A stretch of DNA of 64,000 nucleotides from Numida meleagris (GCF_002078875.1 NC_034438.1:17479747-17543746); one strand, 5' to 3'; shown: positions 1-13,800, counted from the stretch's first letter. The notes: generated by a model from the letters alone, not told the origin. Numbers and translations are program-made.

Positions 1-2599
1 TTACATGAAACTTACCCAAGCCCTGAGTTCCAGCAGAATACTTTCCCTAAGAAAGGAACATACTCATCTATCATGTAAATGTCTAATTTGTACATGGTTT
101 TGAGAGAGAGGGGAGAAAATGGAATTTCCGGCAAATTAACACAGCTCTTCTCTTGTACCAGACTCAGGCCATGCTCTTTTCAGTAATTTTCCCCTGCTTT
201 TCATTTCTCTTTCAGTGATGACTTTCGTACGAAAACTGTGAGAGTAGTACTGTGAAGGGATTGTATTAAAATCTGTAAAAAGAGGGCAAGCTGTTGGTGA
301 AAGGGTACGTTTAGGGGAATCCAGTTTAAAAACAGGAAGGTGGCAGTCTTCTTTATTTTATTTATTAATGCTGCTGCTGCTGAAAGAGCATGCTGTGGTC
401 AGTTATGATTACTGTGATTGGTTCTTTTGTGGGCAAAAATAAAGGATCTCAGCCTGATTACACATCAGATTGCTATTTCCTTTTAGACTGTCACCTTTCT
501 CAGTGCTGCAGTTACTCTGCCCCATAACCCTTGCCAGATTTCTGGCTTTTCATGTACGCAGATCCCTTTGGAGGTGTACCTCCAGCATGGCTGTTACCAT
601 GATAAGGGCCCTCTCCCACTACTGAGATATTCCTCAAAAAATGAAGTGAAAATCTGCCATTGAAGCCCAGCACAAACATCACCCCTGAGTGGGAAAATAT
701 GCAGTTCTATAAAAAGGGGAGAAGCCTGCCCCACCTCCCTTTTGGAAGGAATGCATTGTTCCCTTTCCACGGGCTCTAGCTCTTTTTCCAGTTGAGGCTG
801 TGATGGGCTTCCACAGCGAAGTCTGTGCTTTAGTCCCCAATTTCTCATAACCCTGTCACAGAAAATGGATTTGGCATTGTCAGATTCAATCTCTCAGGGA
901 ATATTTATGCAAATCTGGAATAAAATCTGTCCCTCTGCTTTAGTACCATGGTGTACATTCAATCCATACGTCAATTTTACATCTTTAAGACGCTATTCCA
1001 TAGCATTTTTCTCCATTACTGTGTTCATCAGCAGAATTAAGCTGGAGTTCATTATTTTATTTCGTCAGTGAGAATTCTCCTATAGTGGTAGGAAGTTGCA
1101 GTATCTGAGCCTATTATGTTTTCTTACCATCTGCCTATTTGCTTCAGTTCGTTTAATATAAAAATTAAAGATCTCTCATTTAATCTTGTCTTTCAACATC
1201 CAAAAAGATGTAGGATTATGTAACAGACATCTTATTGTAGCTTCCCTATCCTACCAAACTGTGTTCTGCTCTGAAGTAACAGCCATTCAGTGCCACCTTG
1301 CAAAAATAATTTCTCATAATCTACAATTAGATTAATTATTTCCTGTTTTACAAGTCCATAAGTTACTAACTCAGAGATAATATGTGATTACATATCTGCA
1401 ATTCCAGGTCCGCATGAAGGTGTGATTGCGATGAAACACATGCTTCTTCTCACTTGATAATATGATCAGAGCTGGCAATTCTATGGCTAATATAAGATTT
1501 ACAGAGTCTGTCATTATTTATTTTCTTTAAGCACCTGGGGATTACATATGGTGTGATAAACGCATTCTCAGCTGGTAGTAACCTTATCTAGTTCTACTTC
1601 CCTCCTCCCAGCATTTAGCTGCACATATCCTTCAGCCAGCCATCTCCCATAGAATCAGTAGTTCTAACATGAATTTCTTTAGCTGATGGCTAAAGAAATT
1701 TTGCAGGCTGGAATATGAGAAGTCATAGCAAAGTCACCTCATCTGTGAGCAGTCCAAATGGGGTGAGACAGGAAGCACAGGTCACTGCTTGTTGCTGCAT
1801 GTGCCGACAAGGTCTAATTTTTCTTTTGTCCACTGGGAGCTGAAATATTTTTGCTAACTTTGGGGTATTTTTTTCCTTGCCCTATTAACTCCAGTGAGAA
1901 GCTGCTGCAAACTGGAATTTTGCTAGCTCAGAAGACATTGTAGATATTTTCCTCATTTTCTGGGGTTGAGGTAAAGACATCATAGCATCTGTATGGTTAC
2001 TGGCAAGCCTATTTGCTTGAATTTTGGAGGAATGTGTAAATATGTTACTTTTCAGTATAGCAATAGTGCTGTTATACTGCTTAGTCATCAAATACTACAT
2101 CTGAAAGAAATAATTTATAAGATCCATTTTGAAGTAGATACTAAGTTTTGCTCTACCTCCTTCCAGTTAAGTTGTTTGACAAAATCACCAAGAACTCAAC
2201 CAAAACCTGATTTCTCTTTCAGTCCCTTAAATTCATCACAACCTTCCATGAAGCCATTCCACTGTCATAAATCCAGACATAACTTCAAATGAGAATCACT
2301 CTGACATACTCTAACTTCTCCTTCCTTCAAGTCATAAAATATCACTGAACATATTAAGCAATATTTCAGAAAATGCTTCCGATACACATTTCATATATTC
2401 TCTCCGTTTAAGAGGAAAAAATTCATTGCTTGGGCAATGCAAGATGTGACGGAAAACATAACTGTGCATAATCAGGTAACTAAAAAGGCACACACACAAA
2501 ATAGAAATCTCTTTGTCATTTCACATCAAATAAAGCATAATTTTAAGATTTGGAGACCTCAACTGTAGCGCTTTTTTAAAATGCTAGATGAACACACTT
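1..2599. other. unique non-coding sequence
   Basis: AT-rich unique DNA without a recognisable exon, RNA gene or mobile element. A short CTG run lies near 370. The longest open frames (under 100 codons) have no recognisable protein content. Probably intergenic or intronic. Confidence 0.6.
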
Positions 2600-2948
2600 A
2601 TCCTTCCAGTACTTGAAGGGAGCATATAAACAGGAGGGGGTATGACTTTTTATGTGGGTGGATAGTGATAGGACAAGGGGGAATGATTTTAAACTAAGAC
2701 AGGGGAGGTTTAGGTTAGATATTAGGAGGAAGTTTTTCACAGAGGGTGGTGACACACTGGAACAGGTTGCCCAAGGAGGTTGTGGATGCCCCACCCATCC
2801 CTGAAGGCTATCAAGGCCAGGCTGGATGTGGCTCTGGGCAGCCTGATCTAGCAGTTGGTGACCCTGTCCTCAGCAGGAGGGTTGAAACTCAATAATCTTT
2901 GAGGTCCTTTTCAACCCAGGCCATTCTATGATTCTATGATTCTATGAT
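2600..2948 (+). mobile_element. CR1: CR1 LINE, 5'-truncated 3' end
   Basis: Non-LTR retrotransposon fragment of about 350 bp in sense orientation. It matches the end of CR1 ORF2, including the stretch that normally encodes the C-terminal [15 protein letters not shown] block and the 'NRLP.EVVDAP' block, followed by the 3' UTR and an ATTCTATG octamer tail at about 2923-2948. The left edge, near the 'ccagtacttgaagggagc' stretch, is approximate. The frame is broken in this copy. Severe 5' truncation is the usual outcome of CR1 target-primed reverse transcription. Family assignment is secure; subfamily is not called. Confidence 0.93.
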
Positions 2949-4730
2949 CTTTGTCTTGATATAGCAGTGCAAAGTTTCACACTCAGCTAGACAAGCAGAT
3001 GTAGTGAGGCTCAGAAACGGGGGACAACAGACCAACGCATCAAGGCATTTCTTAAGTTTCAGGCAACCAGTGCTGGAGGCCTAACTTCTGTACAAAGTGG
3101 AAACAACCATTGTTCCATGAACATCATGAAAGTACAAGATTTTATTTGAATCATGGTAACAGAACTTTTTCCCAGCTCTTTGCATATTCACAGCGCATCA
3201 TGAATTAGTAGGTATCAATGTGTGAGGAAATGTGGATACTAACTAGGCAACAAACAACTTTATATTATACTTACATAAAAAAATTATGAGCCAGAAGGAA
3301 GAGTGAAGTAATAGTAGGGATACTAATACATAAGCCAGAACATAGCATCATAGCAGAGACTATGAAGAAAATCAACTCTATCCCAGCTGAAACCAGGATG
3401 GTAATAAGTTATGTGTAGAAGTGTGGAGATAGATTAGTTTTTTACCCTCTTTGGGAGCAAGACAGAACTATCTCCGTCTCACAAATAAGATGACAGTTTC
3501 TTCCCTTAGTCATTTCAGTACCATTCCATTCCATTTTTCATTATAGTGGCAATGATGTAACTGAGAGTTTGGTGCAATATGCTTTGTTGAGCCATCTGCC
3601 AAATGTAATGAAGTGGTAGGGAATCTTTTAAGCTGGATTTGGCTTCCATAGTCTGATTAAATGGGGGAAGTACTCTCATTATGTGTTAGATGTACTTTTG
3701 GGTAAAGATCAGATTTGCCTGCTTGGCTGAATTTGGGATATTTTACCTTTCTGTCTCCATCAGGTCTGATAATAATTTTCAGAATTATTTTGTGACTCTT
3801 TCAGATCAGCTATCTTCCATTCTGATGACAAGAAGCCAAATTCTGTGCATATCTTACTAAAGTTTATTTAGCATCTTTCACCTTTTCCTGCTTTCTATCA
3901 TTTTGAATGAGTCTCTTCTGATTTCATTAGAGAGATCATTTTCCCCAGAAACCAACAGACCACATGTATATCTATCCTTCTGCTGACAGGGCCAGCTAGC
4001 CATCTGGATCCAGAAGCTTTGCAATAAGAAAAACAATGAATTTTATCTAGGCTCTATTGCCCTGGAGACCTCTTGGAGGCAAAGGTACAGCATACACAAT
4101 TTCTTCCACTTTTGGATGACTTCAAATGAGAGCTCAGAAAGTCCACCCTCCATTACCTGGGTGCAGGCAGAACTTTTTTTCTGTTTCAGTGCTGCCAAAA
4201 AAAGGTTGTTGGAGGAGAACCTCAGACACCAGACAGAAGATACTGTTTTGTGTTACTCTTATGATAGGATACAAGAAGCTCAGCTTAGATTATAGTCCTA
4301 TGGTTGGTAGGCACTGTAGAAGCACAGAATAAGATATGCAACCTTCAGGATTTTACAGTCTAACCAGAAGAGAAAGCAAAGATAAAAGAGGTCAAGCCCC
4401 ATCAATTCTTACTCTACATTTTTGTTTTTGATGTTTCTTTGTTCCTTTAATTTTTTTTGCCAAAATAAAATCTCTTTTTACACTGACCTTTGAGTGCCAA
4501 ATCAGGGAGTAAATCTGAACATACTCAGAGCCATCAGCATCCATTACATTTTCTCTGTCCTACCTGAAATCTTGAATATTATGAAAGAATAGAATAATGG
4601 AAACTCAAGTTCATGATGCCCACAAATCCTTGCAGCCTCATGCTAGTATCCCAGGAGTAGAGGAAATACACCCCACCCCATTCATGCTGCAGTTGCTTCC
4701 AGAACTGGGCCTTGCACTGATCTATTATGG
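2949..4730. other. unique non-coding sequence
   Basis: AT-rich DNA between two CR1 insertions in opposite orientation. No gene, RNA or further repeat was recognised. Confidence 0.55.
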
Positions 4731-4731
4731 A

Positions 4732-5218
4732 TCATAGAATCATAAAGCAGCTGAGGTTGGAATGGACCTTAAGACCATCCAGTTCCACCCTCACTGCCAT
4801 GGGAAGGGCTGCCCCCCACCAGATCAGGCTGCCCAGGGCCCCATCCAACCTGGCCTTGAATGCCTCCAGGAATGGGACATCCTCAGCTTTTCTGGGCAGC
4901 CTGTGCCAGTACCTCACTGCCCTCTGAGTAAGGAATTTCTTCCTAACATCTAACCTAAATCTTCTCACTTATTTTAGTTTAAAGCCATTCCCCCTCATCC
5001 TACCACATTTAGATCATATCAGTTCCCCTCCTGCTTATGAACTCCCTTTAAGTACTGGAAGGCTGCAATGAGGTCTCCCTGGAACCTTCTCTTCTTAAAG
5101 CTGAATAAGCCCAACTCCCTCAGCATTTCTTCACAAGAAAGGCTTGCATCAGCCCTCTGATCACCTTTGTGGCCATCTTCTGGACTTGCTCCAACAACTC
5201 CACTTCTTTCTTGTGCTA
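4732..5218 (-). mobile_element. CR1: CR1 LINE, 5'-truncated, antisense
   Basis: The complement of a CR1 3' end. An 'atcatagaatcat' tail remnant at 4732 is followed by reversed 3' UTR and ORF2 C-terminus up to about 5218. The minus frame 4732-4968 still reads the conserved C-terminal ORF2 block (RFRLDVRKKF, then RYWHRLPRKAEDVP). The upstream part matches the '[15 protein letters not shown]'-type region but is mutated. The tail holds only about one and a half octamers. It shares its 3' sequence type, with the 'ctgccccccacc' motif on the plus strand, with the copy at 63.1 kb, suggesting the same subfamily. Confidence 0.93.
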
Positions 5219-5565
5219 GGGGAATGAATGTGGTGGTGGTTGTCTCACCACTCCATCTTTAGCTGTGCTGACATGCAGGCTTACACCCTACACAAGATGC
5301 ATACCAAGTGGATTTGGGTCCAACTTCAGCTTCATCTCCAGGTCAGAAATGTAGCTGGAAAAGAGTTTTGTTGATGTTACATGGAAGTCTCTGATGGTGC
5401 AAGGAGCTTTTCTTAGATAACCAGTCTTGGGTATCTGCTTTTAGGGTCAGGAGATAAACCTTGCTGTTGGAGTGAAGCTAGCACCACTGCATATAAGCTG
5501 GTGGGAAATGCTGTAGCACAATCTGTGTTGAGCAAAGCAGCTTACACTGGAAGCTCAGTTTGCAG

Positions 5566-6036
5566 TTATGTTTTATTACTGGGGTAAGGGAATTGGGAAC
5601 ATTTTAATTGGGGAATGACAGTAGAATTTTGGTCATCAGGTTTCATGACCAATTTCACTTGTGCAATATTGGAGTGCAACTGGTATGACATGACTTCTGC
5701 GAGCTGGATAGACTGTCTCGCACCACTGCTTGGCTTTGGTTATGCAACTGATACAACTATGTCTTTTGTTGCATTTCGGGTCTCAGTTTCTGGGCTATGT
5801 TGTACTGTGATAGCTGCAGCTGCTGCTGCTTGCAAGCATTTTGCTTCTCTGGCACCATTCTTAAGAGCTGCACAAAGAAGCTTCAGTCTCAATGGTTTGG
5901 ATACCAAGTTTTCTGTTACTGAGGACAGTGAAAATAATGACCTTTTAAGGTGCTTCTTTCCTTTTCTAAGTGATAATTTTGGCATAAACATGCATATGGA
6001 CTTTGTAGCACTTTCCTCCTGAACGTAAATACGGTT
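5566..6036 (-). other. unrecognised open frame with one internal stop
   Basis: On the minus strand one frame stays open from 6036 down to 5743 (98 codons), meets a single TAA at 5740-5742, and continues open for another 57 codons to a TAA at 5566-5568. The reading contains a run of six alanines and lysine/arginine-rich and serine-rich patches, and it looks somewhat protein-like across the stop. The plus strand is also open here (5615-6022, 135 codons), so a low stop density from base composition could explain both. No family was recognised, and no flanking poly-A tract or clear splice sites were found. It could be a decayed exon, a processed pseudogene fragment, or chance. Confidence 0.2.
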
Positions 6037-9023
6037 TCATCTGGAGGAAGGATGTAACAGCTCTGGGTGGTATTGGTATTTCTTGCTTAAATCACAAAGT
6101 GGCAATATCACTACCAGTGATGTAAGAGGTAATATTTATGGAAGGACAAGGCAGGTTGGGTGAGGACAGCTTGATACTGAGCTGATACTCTGTAAAGTGA
6201 TGTCTCTGCTTTGCCTGTGGAGCTCAAACTGGAAGTAGCAGCTTACTTGCCTCTGGCTGAGCCAGGTAAACTCACCTCTGCATCAAGTCCCACAGGGTAG
6301 CGCAGATCCCCAGGGATGCAGTTATGGCCCTTCCAAGCTTGAATTGATATGTCCATGCAGAGCTTTGCCCCAGTTCATCTCCCGATCCTGCAAGCTCTCA
6401 GGAAAATCTGCAGTGTGCTATATGGCACAGACTGGACATTTTCTGGTCTCTCAATTCTGGTAGCATGCAGTTGCTGGATGTCAAACTAGCAAGCATGGGT
6501 GTTGCTCAACACTATTTAGAGAAAGGAAATAACCAACATTATCTTAAAATTAAATAGGGGAAGTGAGATTTCTGAATCAAAGCAAGATAATTTTACATTG
6601 CTTTGCCAGACCTTGCAGGTCATGATAATGCCAGACTGAGTATTGCAACCAAGACACTACTTCAACTGCCCCTTGAGGAAGATGTAGGATTAAAAATGAA
6701 TGTATCTGTCAGACAAAGGTAGTCCTCTAACAGATAATCTCTGTTATCATTTACCTTTGATGGCACCGGCAGTCTGTACACTAAGGTACAGGTCAGTGAC
6801 CTATCTCTGTCTGCTCTGTCTTGTACATTGCAACTATCAAGCCTGAAGCAAGACATGAAATGCTACAAAAAAAACTTCAGGGATCTTGCATTTACAACAC
6901 CATGACAATTTCATCATCTAGCTGACCTAAGAGGAGCGATCCAGGACTCAGATCTCTCTTCCTTAGCATTAGGGCTGTGCTTTGTCCTTGATGTCACTGA
7001 ACAAAATGTAGTGTCCGGTTAGAAGAAGCTGAGTCACACCCATAATTCTTTCACTTGGTAGGTAAAGGAAACAGCCAGTTTCAAAAAACAAGTTTCAGTG
7101 TGTTGCTCTGCAACACAATTTTTCCACTGGCAAAAATGCGCTTTCACTTCTCTCTATTGTCTTGGGGAGCTGTATGCATATTGACGCATTCTGAGTGATC
7201 TGGGCAAATTGTCCTATGCTTCCCCCTATGGCAAGTATGGTGTATCCCCCATGCTCTGGTCACCAGCTGTTGAGAAGAGAAGGGGAGCAGCCAAAACTCA
7301 TTACACAAGCACTGATTATGAGACCTTGTCCTCCCTCTCTCCCCCCCTACACAAAAGGAATTGCACAGGCCTAGTTATGGGAAGACAACTCCATGCCAGC
7401 CAGGATTCCCGGCAAGGATGAAACACAGTGAATTGTTACAATTAATCTTATACTGTGAGGAATAAAATATATTCAGTGCCCAGCATATTACTGACACTAG
7501 AAATTCATGGAGATGGTGGATGTCCAGAGGGTATGATGGGCTGCCAGTTAGTGGCACAACTGGGAGATGCACTGATATCCTAGTGAATTCTGTGAAATCT
7601 CTCTGAAACCAGTTATACCAGCATATTCCTGAATATCCGACAGCTAGATATTATACAGTTGATATTACACTCCAAAGTATAAGCTTTACCACGTATGATC
7701 CAGACTTATTCAACACATTTATAATTCAGTTTATTTATCCCTTTCTTCATTTTTAATTGAATACATTTCCTTTCATATATTCTGATCAAAATTTTGTCTT
7801 TGAGTCCACTACAGATACCCAAGCTTCAAGAAATGGATGTGTGTTAGCTTAGCAGTCCTGACCACATTCTGATGTTGGCAGTCAGTGGTTTATGCATTTT
7901 TTTTTTCATCGCTAATACTTTATTTGCACTATGTAACCCATAAGCTCTTGAGCTGTGATGAACTTCTCTAAAAGCATTTAGACAACTATTTAAAATAATC
8001 TTCTCTGTCAGCTGAATAACTTTAGGAGACACTTGTATGATATTTCATTCATAGCTCTAGCCTTAAAAAGTAGATTACTCTCAGAAGAATTCCTGTGACA
8101 GCTTGCAGACAAATCCATGTTGCAGAAAATATGAAGTAGAAGCAGCGAATTTTCCATTTTGATGCCTCTCCATTTATTTGTTATATTTTGAGTTAAACAC
8201 CATAAAAAAGATCCCTTATAATCCATATCCTTCTGAAAGGGATTAATACACCACAGTCTAAGAGGAAACAGTTACTTCAGAAGAATAATACATATTAAAT
8301 ACGAGTAGTTGCAGAGATTTTTATTTTTGATCATGATCAGACATTTCTGACTACATTAAATAGAATCCATTGAAAAAAATTCCTACTTAGGGCAAGAAGA
8401 ATACAGAGAATTTGGGATTTCCGCTTAATTTCTACATTACGGATTTAATTTAAAATTTGATTTCACTGATTTGAGATAAATATGGGGCTAAATTTCATCC
8501 CCAAGCATTTTTTTTTTTGCAGGGATAATACATGGTCTTGCAGTGGTAATGCTGGACAACAAGAGAGAAAGGACCACGTAAGGAGAGGGTGAAGAATGCA
8601 GGAAAACTCCGCGCATTTGGGATCTGCTCTGTCTCAGGTTTCTGTGTAAGAGATAATCCCATGAAGTGCTGCAAAAATTGGTTACTGAAAGTGAAATTTT
8701 CATGGCGGCTTAGAGGGGTTCCTTGCATGAGTCGTAATGACCTTAGTATAGAGACATTAAAATCCTTCCAGTGCTTTTGAGAAACTGATACTGAAATGTG
8801 CACAAAGGTTGTAAGTTCAATTCAAGGCTGGTTTGCAAACATGGGGAAAGCACAGCCTTGTCTTCTGCCACCAGCAATTTCGTGATCAAAATCCCATATA
8901 TTTCAGCAGTCTCTGCGATATAGCAAAGACCTTGCAGTGTTCCTACAAAGTCCAACATAAGCTGTGAATACCTTCTATTCAGGACTGATACTGCATTTTC
9001 CCTCTTCAAGTTTTTGGGCAGCG

Positions 9024-9070
9024 AATTCAGAAAGGTTTATCAAAGGTGAAATTCAGAAAGGTTTATCAAA
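9024..9070. repeat. short tandem duplication
   Basis: A 21-base segment (9024-9044, containing 'attcagaaaggtttatcaaa') is repeated at 9050-9070 with a 5-base spacer, a period of 26. The copies are identical, which suggests a recent local duplication. Confidence 0.85.
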
Positions 9071-10113
9071 CTCTGTGCACGAAGTAAGGACTGCAAATGA
9101 AGTCTCTGGCACTCAAGCAGGTTGAGAAAGGGAGCAGCTGACTGTAACCTTTTGAACTTTCTGAGAAAGTCAGCTATTGTCTCACAGGCTAACATTTCTG
9201 TTTGTCTTCTTGGTAGCTGTTTATATTTTTCTCTATGGAAAAAGCAAAATGTTTGAAACTTGAGGACGTTTTATATGTGCGCCTGAGTAGCCCCAGTGCA
9301 CAAATAAACTGTGTAGGTACTTTGTGATCAGAATAATCTCACATGATCAGTCATACATTGTTCTCTTGTCAACAGCAGCCATCTAGGACCAAATCTGTGT
9401 CCTGGAATGAATCCAGAATAAACAAGCACCCTGATGGAAATGCTCCATAAACACCCAGAATCTGGAGACATTCTTAACTTACAGCATGCCAAGACTTTTT
9501 TTTTTCCTACAGAGAAAAAACTATTATATTCAACATAGGGCTATTTTATTGGATGAAAGACTTTGATAAGGAAAATTTCAAGAAAATTAACTTATGAGGA
9601 AAGTTTGGAAATTGTGTGCCGATGTTTAAAAACCATTTTTTTTTGGAAAAACACTCTTTCCAAAATATTGGCTAGGATATACATAGGGCTTAATCTCTGA
9701 TGGCATAAGTGAGAAAATACACTGGAGCTACTGAAGCTGCTTCTCATTTGCTTCCTTAGATAATACAGTCCCCTCATACTGCTTGGAGGACTAAGAAAAT
9801 TTATGGTTTAACATTATACTCTCTGATCTCTGTTTTTGGGGAAGAACACAACCATGTCCCAAACATCCAGGTTTGGACTCTCCCCTCCACCTAATTTACA
9901 TTCATGGTAGGTAAAGGTAAAAGTGTTTATCTGACAGTTGTGCTTCTGAAAACTTCATTTATATGTGGAATTATCTGTCAATGCCTTTCAGTTTCAATTA
10001 AATAACAAAAATGTACTGCAGACCAGAGTCAAACCTCAACTATTTTGGGATCTTTTACATTACTGTGATGGCACAACCCTCGTAGGTAAGGATCTGACAA
10101 GATCTTAAAATAA

Positions 10114-10208
10114 CTTCTTTCCTTTCCTTTCCTTTCCTTTCCTTTCCTTTCCTTTCCTTTCCTTTCCTTTCCTTTCCTTTCCTTTCCTTTCCTTTCCTTT
10201 CCTTTCCT
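10114..10208. repeat. (CTTTC)n polypyrimidine microsatellite
   Basis: About 95 bases of near-perfect CTTTC pentamer on the plus strand (GAAAG on the minus), running directly into the assembly gap. Long mirror-symmetric purine/pyrimidine tracts are difficult to sequence and can adopt triplex structures, so the true length is probably greater than shown. Confidence 0.95.
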
Positions 10209-10823
10209 NNNNNNNNNNNNNNNNNNNNNNNNNNNNNNNNNNNNNNNNNNNNNNNNNNNNNNNNNNNNNNNNNNNNNNNNNNNNNNNNNNNNNNNNNNNN
10301 NNNNNNNNNNNNNNNNNNNNNNNNNNNNNNNNNNNNNNNNNNNNNNNNNNNNNNNNNNNNNNNNNNNNNNNNNNNNNNNNNNNNNNNNNNNNNNNNNNNN
10401 NNNNNNNNNNNNNNNNNNNNNNNNNNNNNNNNNNNNNNNNNNNNNNNNNNNNNNNNNNNNNNNNNNNNNNNNNNNNNNNNNNNNNNNNNNNNNNNNNNNN
10501 NNNNNNNNNNNNNNNNNNNNNNNNNNNNNNNNNNNNNNNNNNNNNNNNNNNNNNNNNNNNNNNNNNNNNNNNNNNNNNNNNNNNNNNNNNNNNNNNNNNN
10601 NNNNNNNNNNNNNNNNNNNNNNNNNNNNNNNNNNNNNNNNNNNNNNNNNNNNNNNNNNNNNNNNNNNNNNNNNNNNNNNNNNNNNNNNNNNNNNNNNNNN
10701 NNNNNNNNNNNNNNNNNNNNNNNNNNNNNNNNNNNNNNNNNNNNNNNNNNNNNNNNNNNNNNNNNNNNNNNNNNNNNNNNNNNNNNNNNNNNNNNNNNNN
10801 NNNNNNNNNNNNNNNNNNNNNNN
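10209..10823. other. assembly gap (615 N)
   Basis: An unbroken run of N, with pentamer repeat on both sides but different units left and right. The content is unknown; the long open frames that cross it are artefacts of translating N. Confidence 0.98.
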
Positions 10824-10859
10824 CCCTTCCCTTCCCTTCCCTTCCCTTCCCTTTTCCCT
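10824..10859. repeat. (CCCTT)n polypyrimidine repeat
   Basis: Right-hand flank of the gap: CCCTT pentamers that decay into 'ttttccctttctttc'. The unit differs from the left flank (CTTTC), so the array inside the gap probably changes unit somewhere. Confidence 0.92.
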
Positions 10860-13800
10860 TTCTTTCAAGTGATCTGCAGGCTCCCGGTAGCACACTTTCT
10901 CCAGCCAGCATGCCCAGGACTGGCTTGGCACCTCTGCACAGCACCTGCTGGATTGCACAGCAGTATCCAGACTAGCATAGAGCCCCACTATTATGCACAA
11001 TGTAGTTTGCAAATGAGTGATCCCCTAGAATACACAGAAATAGCAAAAATTCATATCTGACGAAGAGATCTCTTAACTACTCTCCAGTATTATCCCATTT
11101 ACAGAAATTGCTGCTCCTTCATAAAATCAGTACTGAGAATACTTCCTCTGAGAAAAACATTTCCATCCTTATACTGCCCAGGGGAGGAATTAAAGAGAGA
11201 AGTATATACATCACAACAGGATGCACTCCAGTGTGTTATTCCTATTTTGGTACGCAGGACTTTATCTCCATTCCTGCCTTTCCACTCATTCTGTTCATAA
11301 TCTTTCCCCTTGCAATGAAGCACAGAGGCATTTCCACACACTCTCTGCAACTGAGAAAGAAGTGATGCTAGAAATGAATTAAATGACTGTGTGGAAGGGG
11401 GAATTCTCACATGTGGGGTTATGCCCTCAGCAGGCCATGTTACAACATCTGTTTGTTATTATACTGGAAAGTCTCCCATTCTGCTGCTCTCATCATCCCA
11501 GGCAAAACTCCCTGGCCCTGCAAATTTACCCAATTTATATGTTTGATTTGATTCAAACTTGAAAAAGGGACTGGTTGAAACTTTTGCATTCAAGTGTTTA
11601 TTTTTGAGCATGCACACACAAGAAAAGCTATTCAACAGATACAGTTTTGGAAAGGAGAGGATTACTTTGGCAATAGGAAATGTGACACCCGCCAAGGGGT
11701 GTGTTGGAGAGTTGCAGAAACATCCTGGACTAGGAAGAAAATGAGACAAGAGCATTAGTGCATTCATTTCTCCTTTTCTTCCTTCTGAACTATGTAGAAC
11801 TAGGAAACTGAGGAACTGAGAAAGCTATGATTGTGACAGGACCTAGCCTAAGAAACCACTGTGGATTGGGTGGTTGCTGTGTCACACACATCTCAGGAGT
11901 TTGAATGCTGTGTGAGTGCAATCCCCTTCTTCTGCCCTGTCTTTTCCACCCATGTGAATCTGTACCTGGATCAGGCACAGACACAAAGTCATCAACATTT
12001 CTGGGAGCAAAGTGGAAAGATGTGAGTGTAAGATTGCCTGATTTGAGACAACTGTGATAAGGCAAGTGTTTGTTCCACAGAAGTTGCTCCTTTGGTTAGA
12101 ATGCTGACAGGAATACTAGAAACTCAGCAAGAGAAGTCAGTGGACACATCCATTTTCTGGATAATCAATGTACAAACACTTAAATTTTGTGGGCTTCAAT
12201 AAAAGCAAATATGAATAATGTGTTTGGAGGATGTTTCTGTCAGGAAGTGAAAGGGAAAATGTAATACGGCAAAGGAACAGTCTGCATAATTTGCTCTATT
12301 ATCAAGGACAAAAAAAAATAAAACATCTAAACCAGAGGTTAATCCAAACCCAAATGGGTCTCCCATTTCTCTAGAAATCAATGGTGGAATCTCTCTTTTT
12401 CTAAGTAATTTAGGATAAAATCAGCATGACCTTTTGGGACATATTTTTGGGAAGAATATCCTTCAGGTAGTAGGGCTTTCTTAAAGGTTTTGGCACATGA
12501 GTTGTAGGATCAAAAGGAGCGTCCACCCTGCACAAAACTGTCTTTTATATCTTTCACAGCTCTGTTTCCTCCAGACCTGAAGATGTGAGGAGTTCAGTAA
12601 TAAGTCAGGAGTGAGTCAGATGGTGAAATGAAAATAGTATCTTTGCTTCAAGCACTGTCTCCTTTGTATGATATTATTAATGCCAAAGGGTTATTAGTTG
12701 CCAGAAGTACTAGAGACTCTGCTGTGTGTTTATTTATAAAGACAACAGTGAACTGAATGAAAGCATCATTTGAAAAATATATAAAAAAAATTATTAACAC
12801 AGCAATGTTGATAATTGATAAGCAAACACAGGCAGATTTAGAAATGGCACTTTGACTTCCATCAGACTGCTTTTCTTTTTTTGTATGGAGGCTTCAGTGC
12901 AGCAGACTTCTTGAGTATTTTGTAAAACATGAAAATAATCTCCAAAATAGGTACTGATATTATGCAATCACAGTTCTGTTCAAGTTCTGGTCTACAAAAG
13001 TGATCCCCTAGCAAAACTCAACATAGCAACTGCAGTCTAAATTAAGTAAGAGAGCTTACATTCCTATCTGCTTCTGGTGAGTGAATAGCTCAGCTACAAT
13101 GGCATCGTGGTCTGCTGTTGCTCATTTCTCATCCATCCCTTTCAGCTTCCCAAATCTCCCATGCAGAACACCCTAATTCCCCAAACTTCTCTGGGGTTTC
13201 TAATTCCCCAAACCTCTCCTGGGTTCTCCACTTACCCATCCCTGAGATGCCTTGTCTTCCTACTATGACTCACACAGCTCATACATGTACAATGGATGGA
13301 AGAGGGTTTCTGGAAACAAAGGCAGCAAAGATCAAAGACTTCCAGCAATGCTTTCTTTCTACCAGTCTTCCTTCATAGCATCATCTGCCAAAGTCTGAGG
13401 GCCATTTTTATATCAGCTGAGAGAACATTTCAGAACATCTTGCCTTCCTTTAAGACTCAGAGGATCATCTGCACATTTCAGAGACCCAGAAGATCTGAGT
13501 GCATTTTCATGAATAAGGAATATGAGTACCTCCACATGGTAGAGCAAGCAATTGGATGTTGAGAGCTGACCCATACCTAGTCTCGCCAAATTACAAAGGG
13601 TCACATTCTGTTCTGTCTCCAGTCATGCCATCAGAGCATGGTATAGAAACTCCACGAAGGGTAGATGGAGAAAAATATGTCCCCTAGAAGTCTTCTGATT
13701 CTATCAGAGACTGGTCAGGTCTGAGATGTGAACTACTACTACTCTTCTGAAAACAGTTGTCTCTTGAAATGCTTCACATTTTTGCAAGTTTGGACCTTGC

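Larger units (their letters stand above)
5219..10113. other. unique non-coding sequence
   Basis: No recognised gene or transposon in about 4.9 kb. It contains a mostly open minus-strand frame (5566-6036, listed separately), a short direct repeat at 9024-9070, and short homopolymers such as the T run near 8510. Otherwise it looks like ordinary intergenic or intronic DNA. Confidence 0.5.

Noticed and set aside
4727..4953. Plus-strand open frames over the 4.7-kb CR1
   Set aside because: They are antisense shadows of the CR1 3' end.
10029..11012. Long minus-strand open frame of over 300 codons
   Set aside because: Most of it is translated N and pentamer repeat; not a gene.
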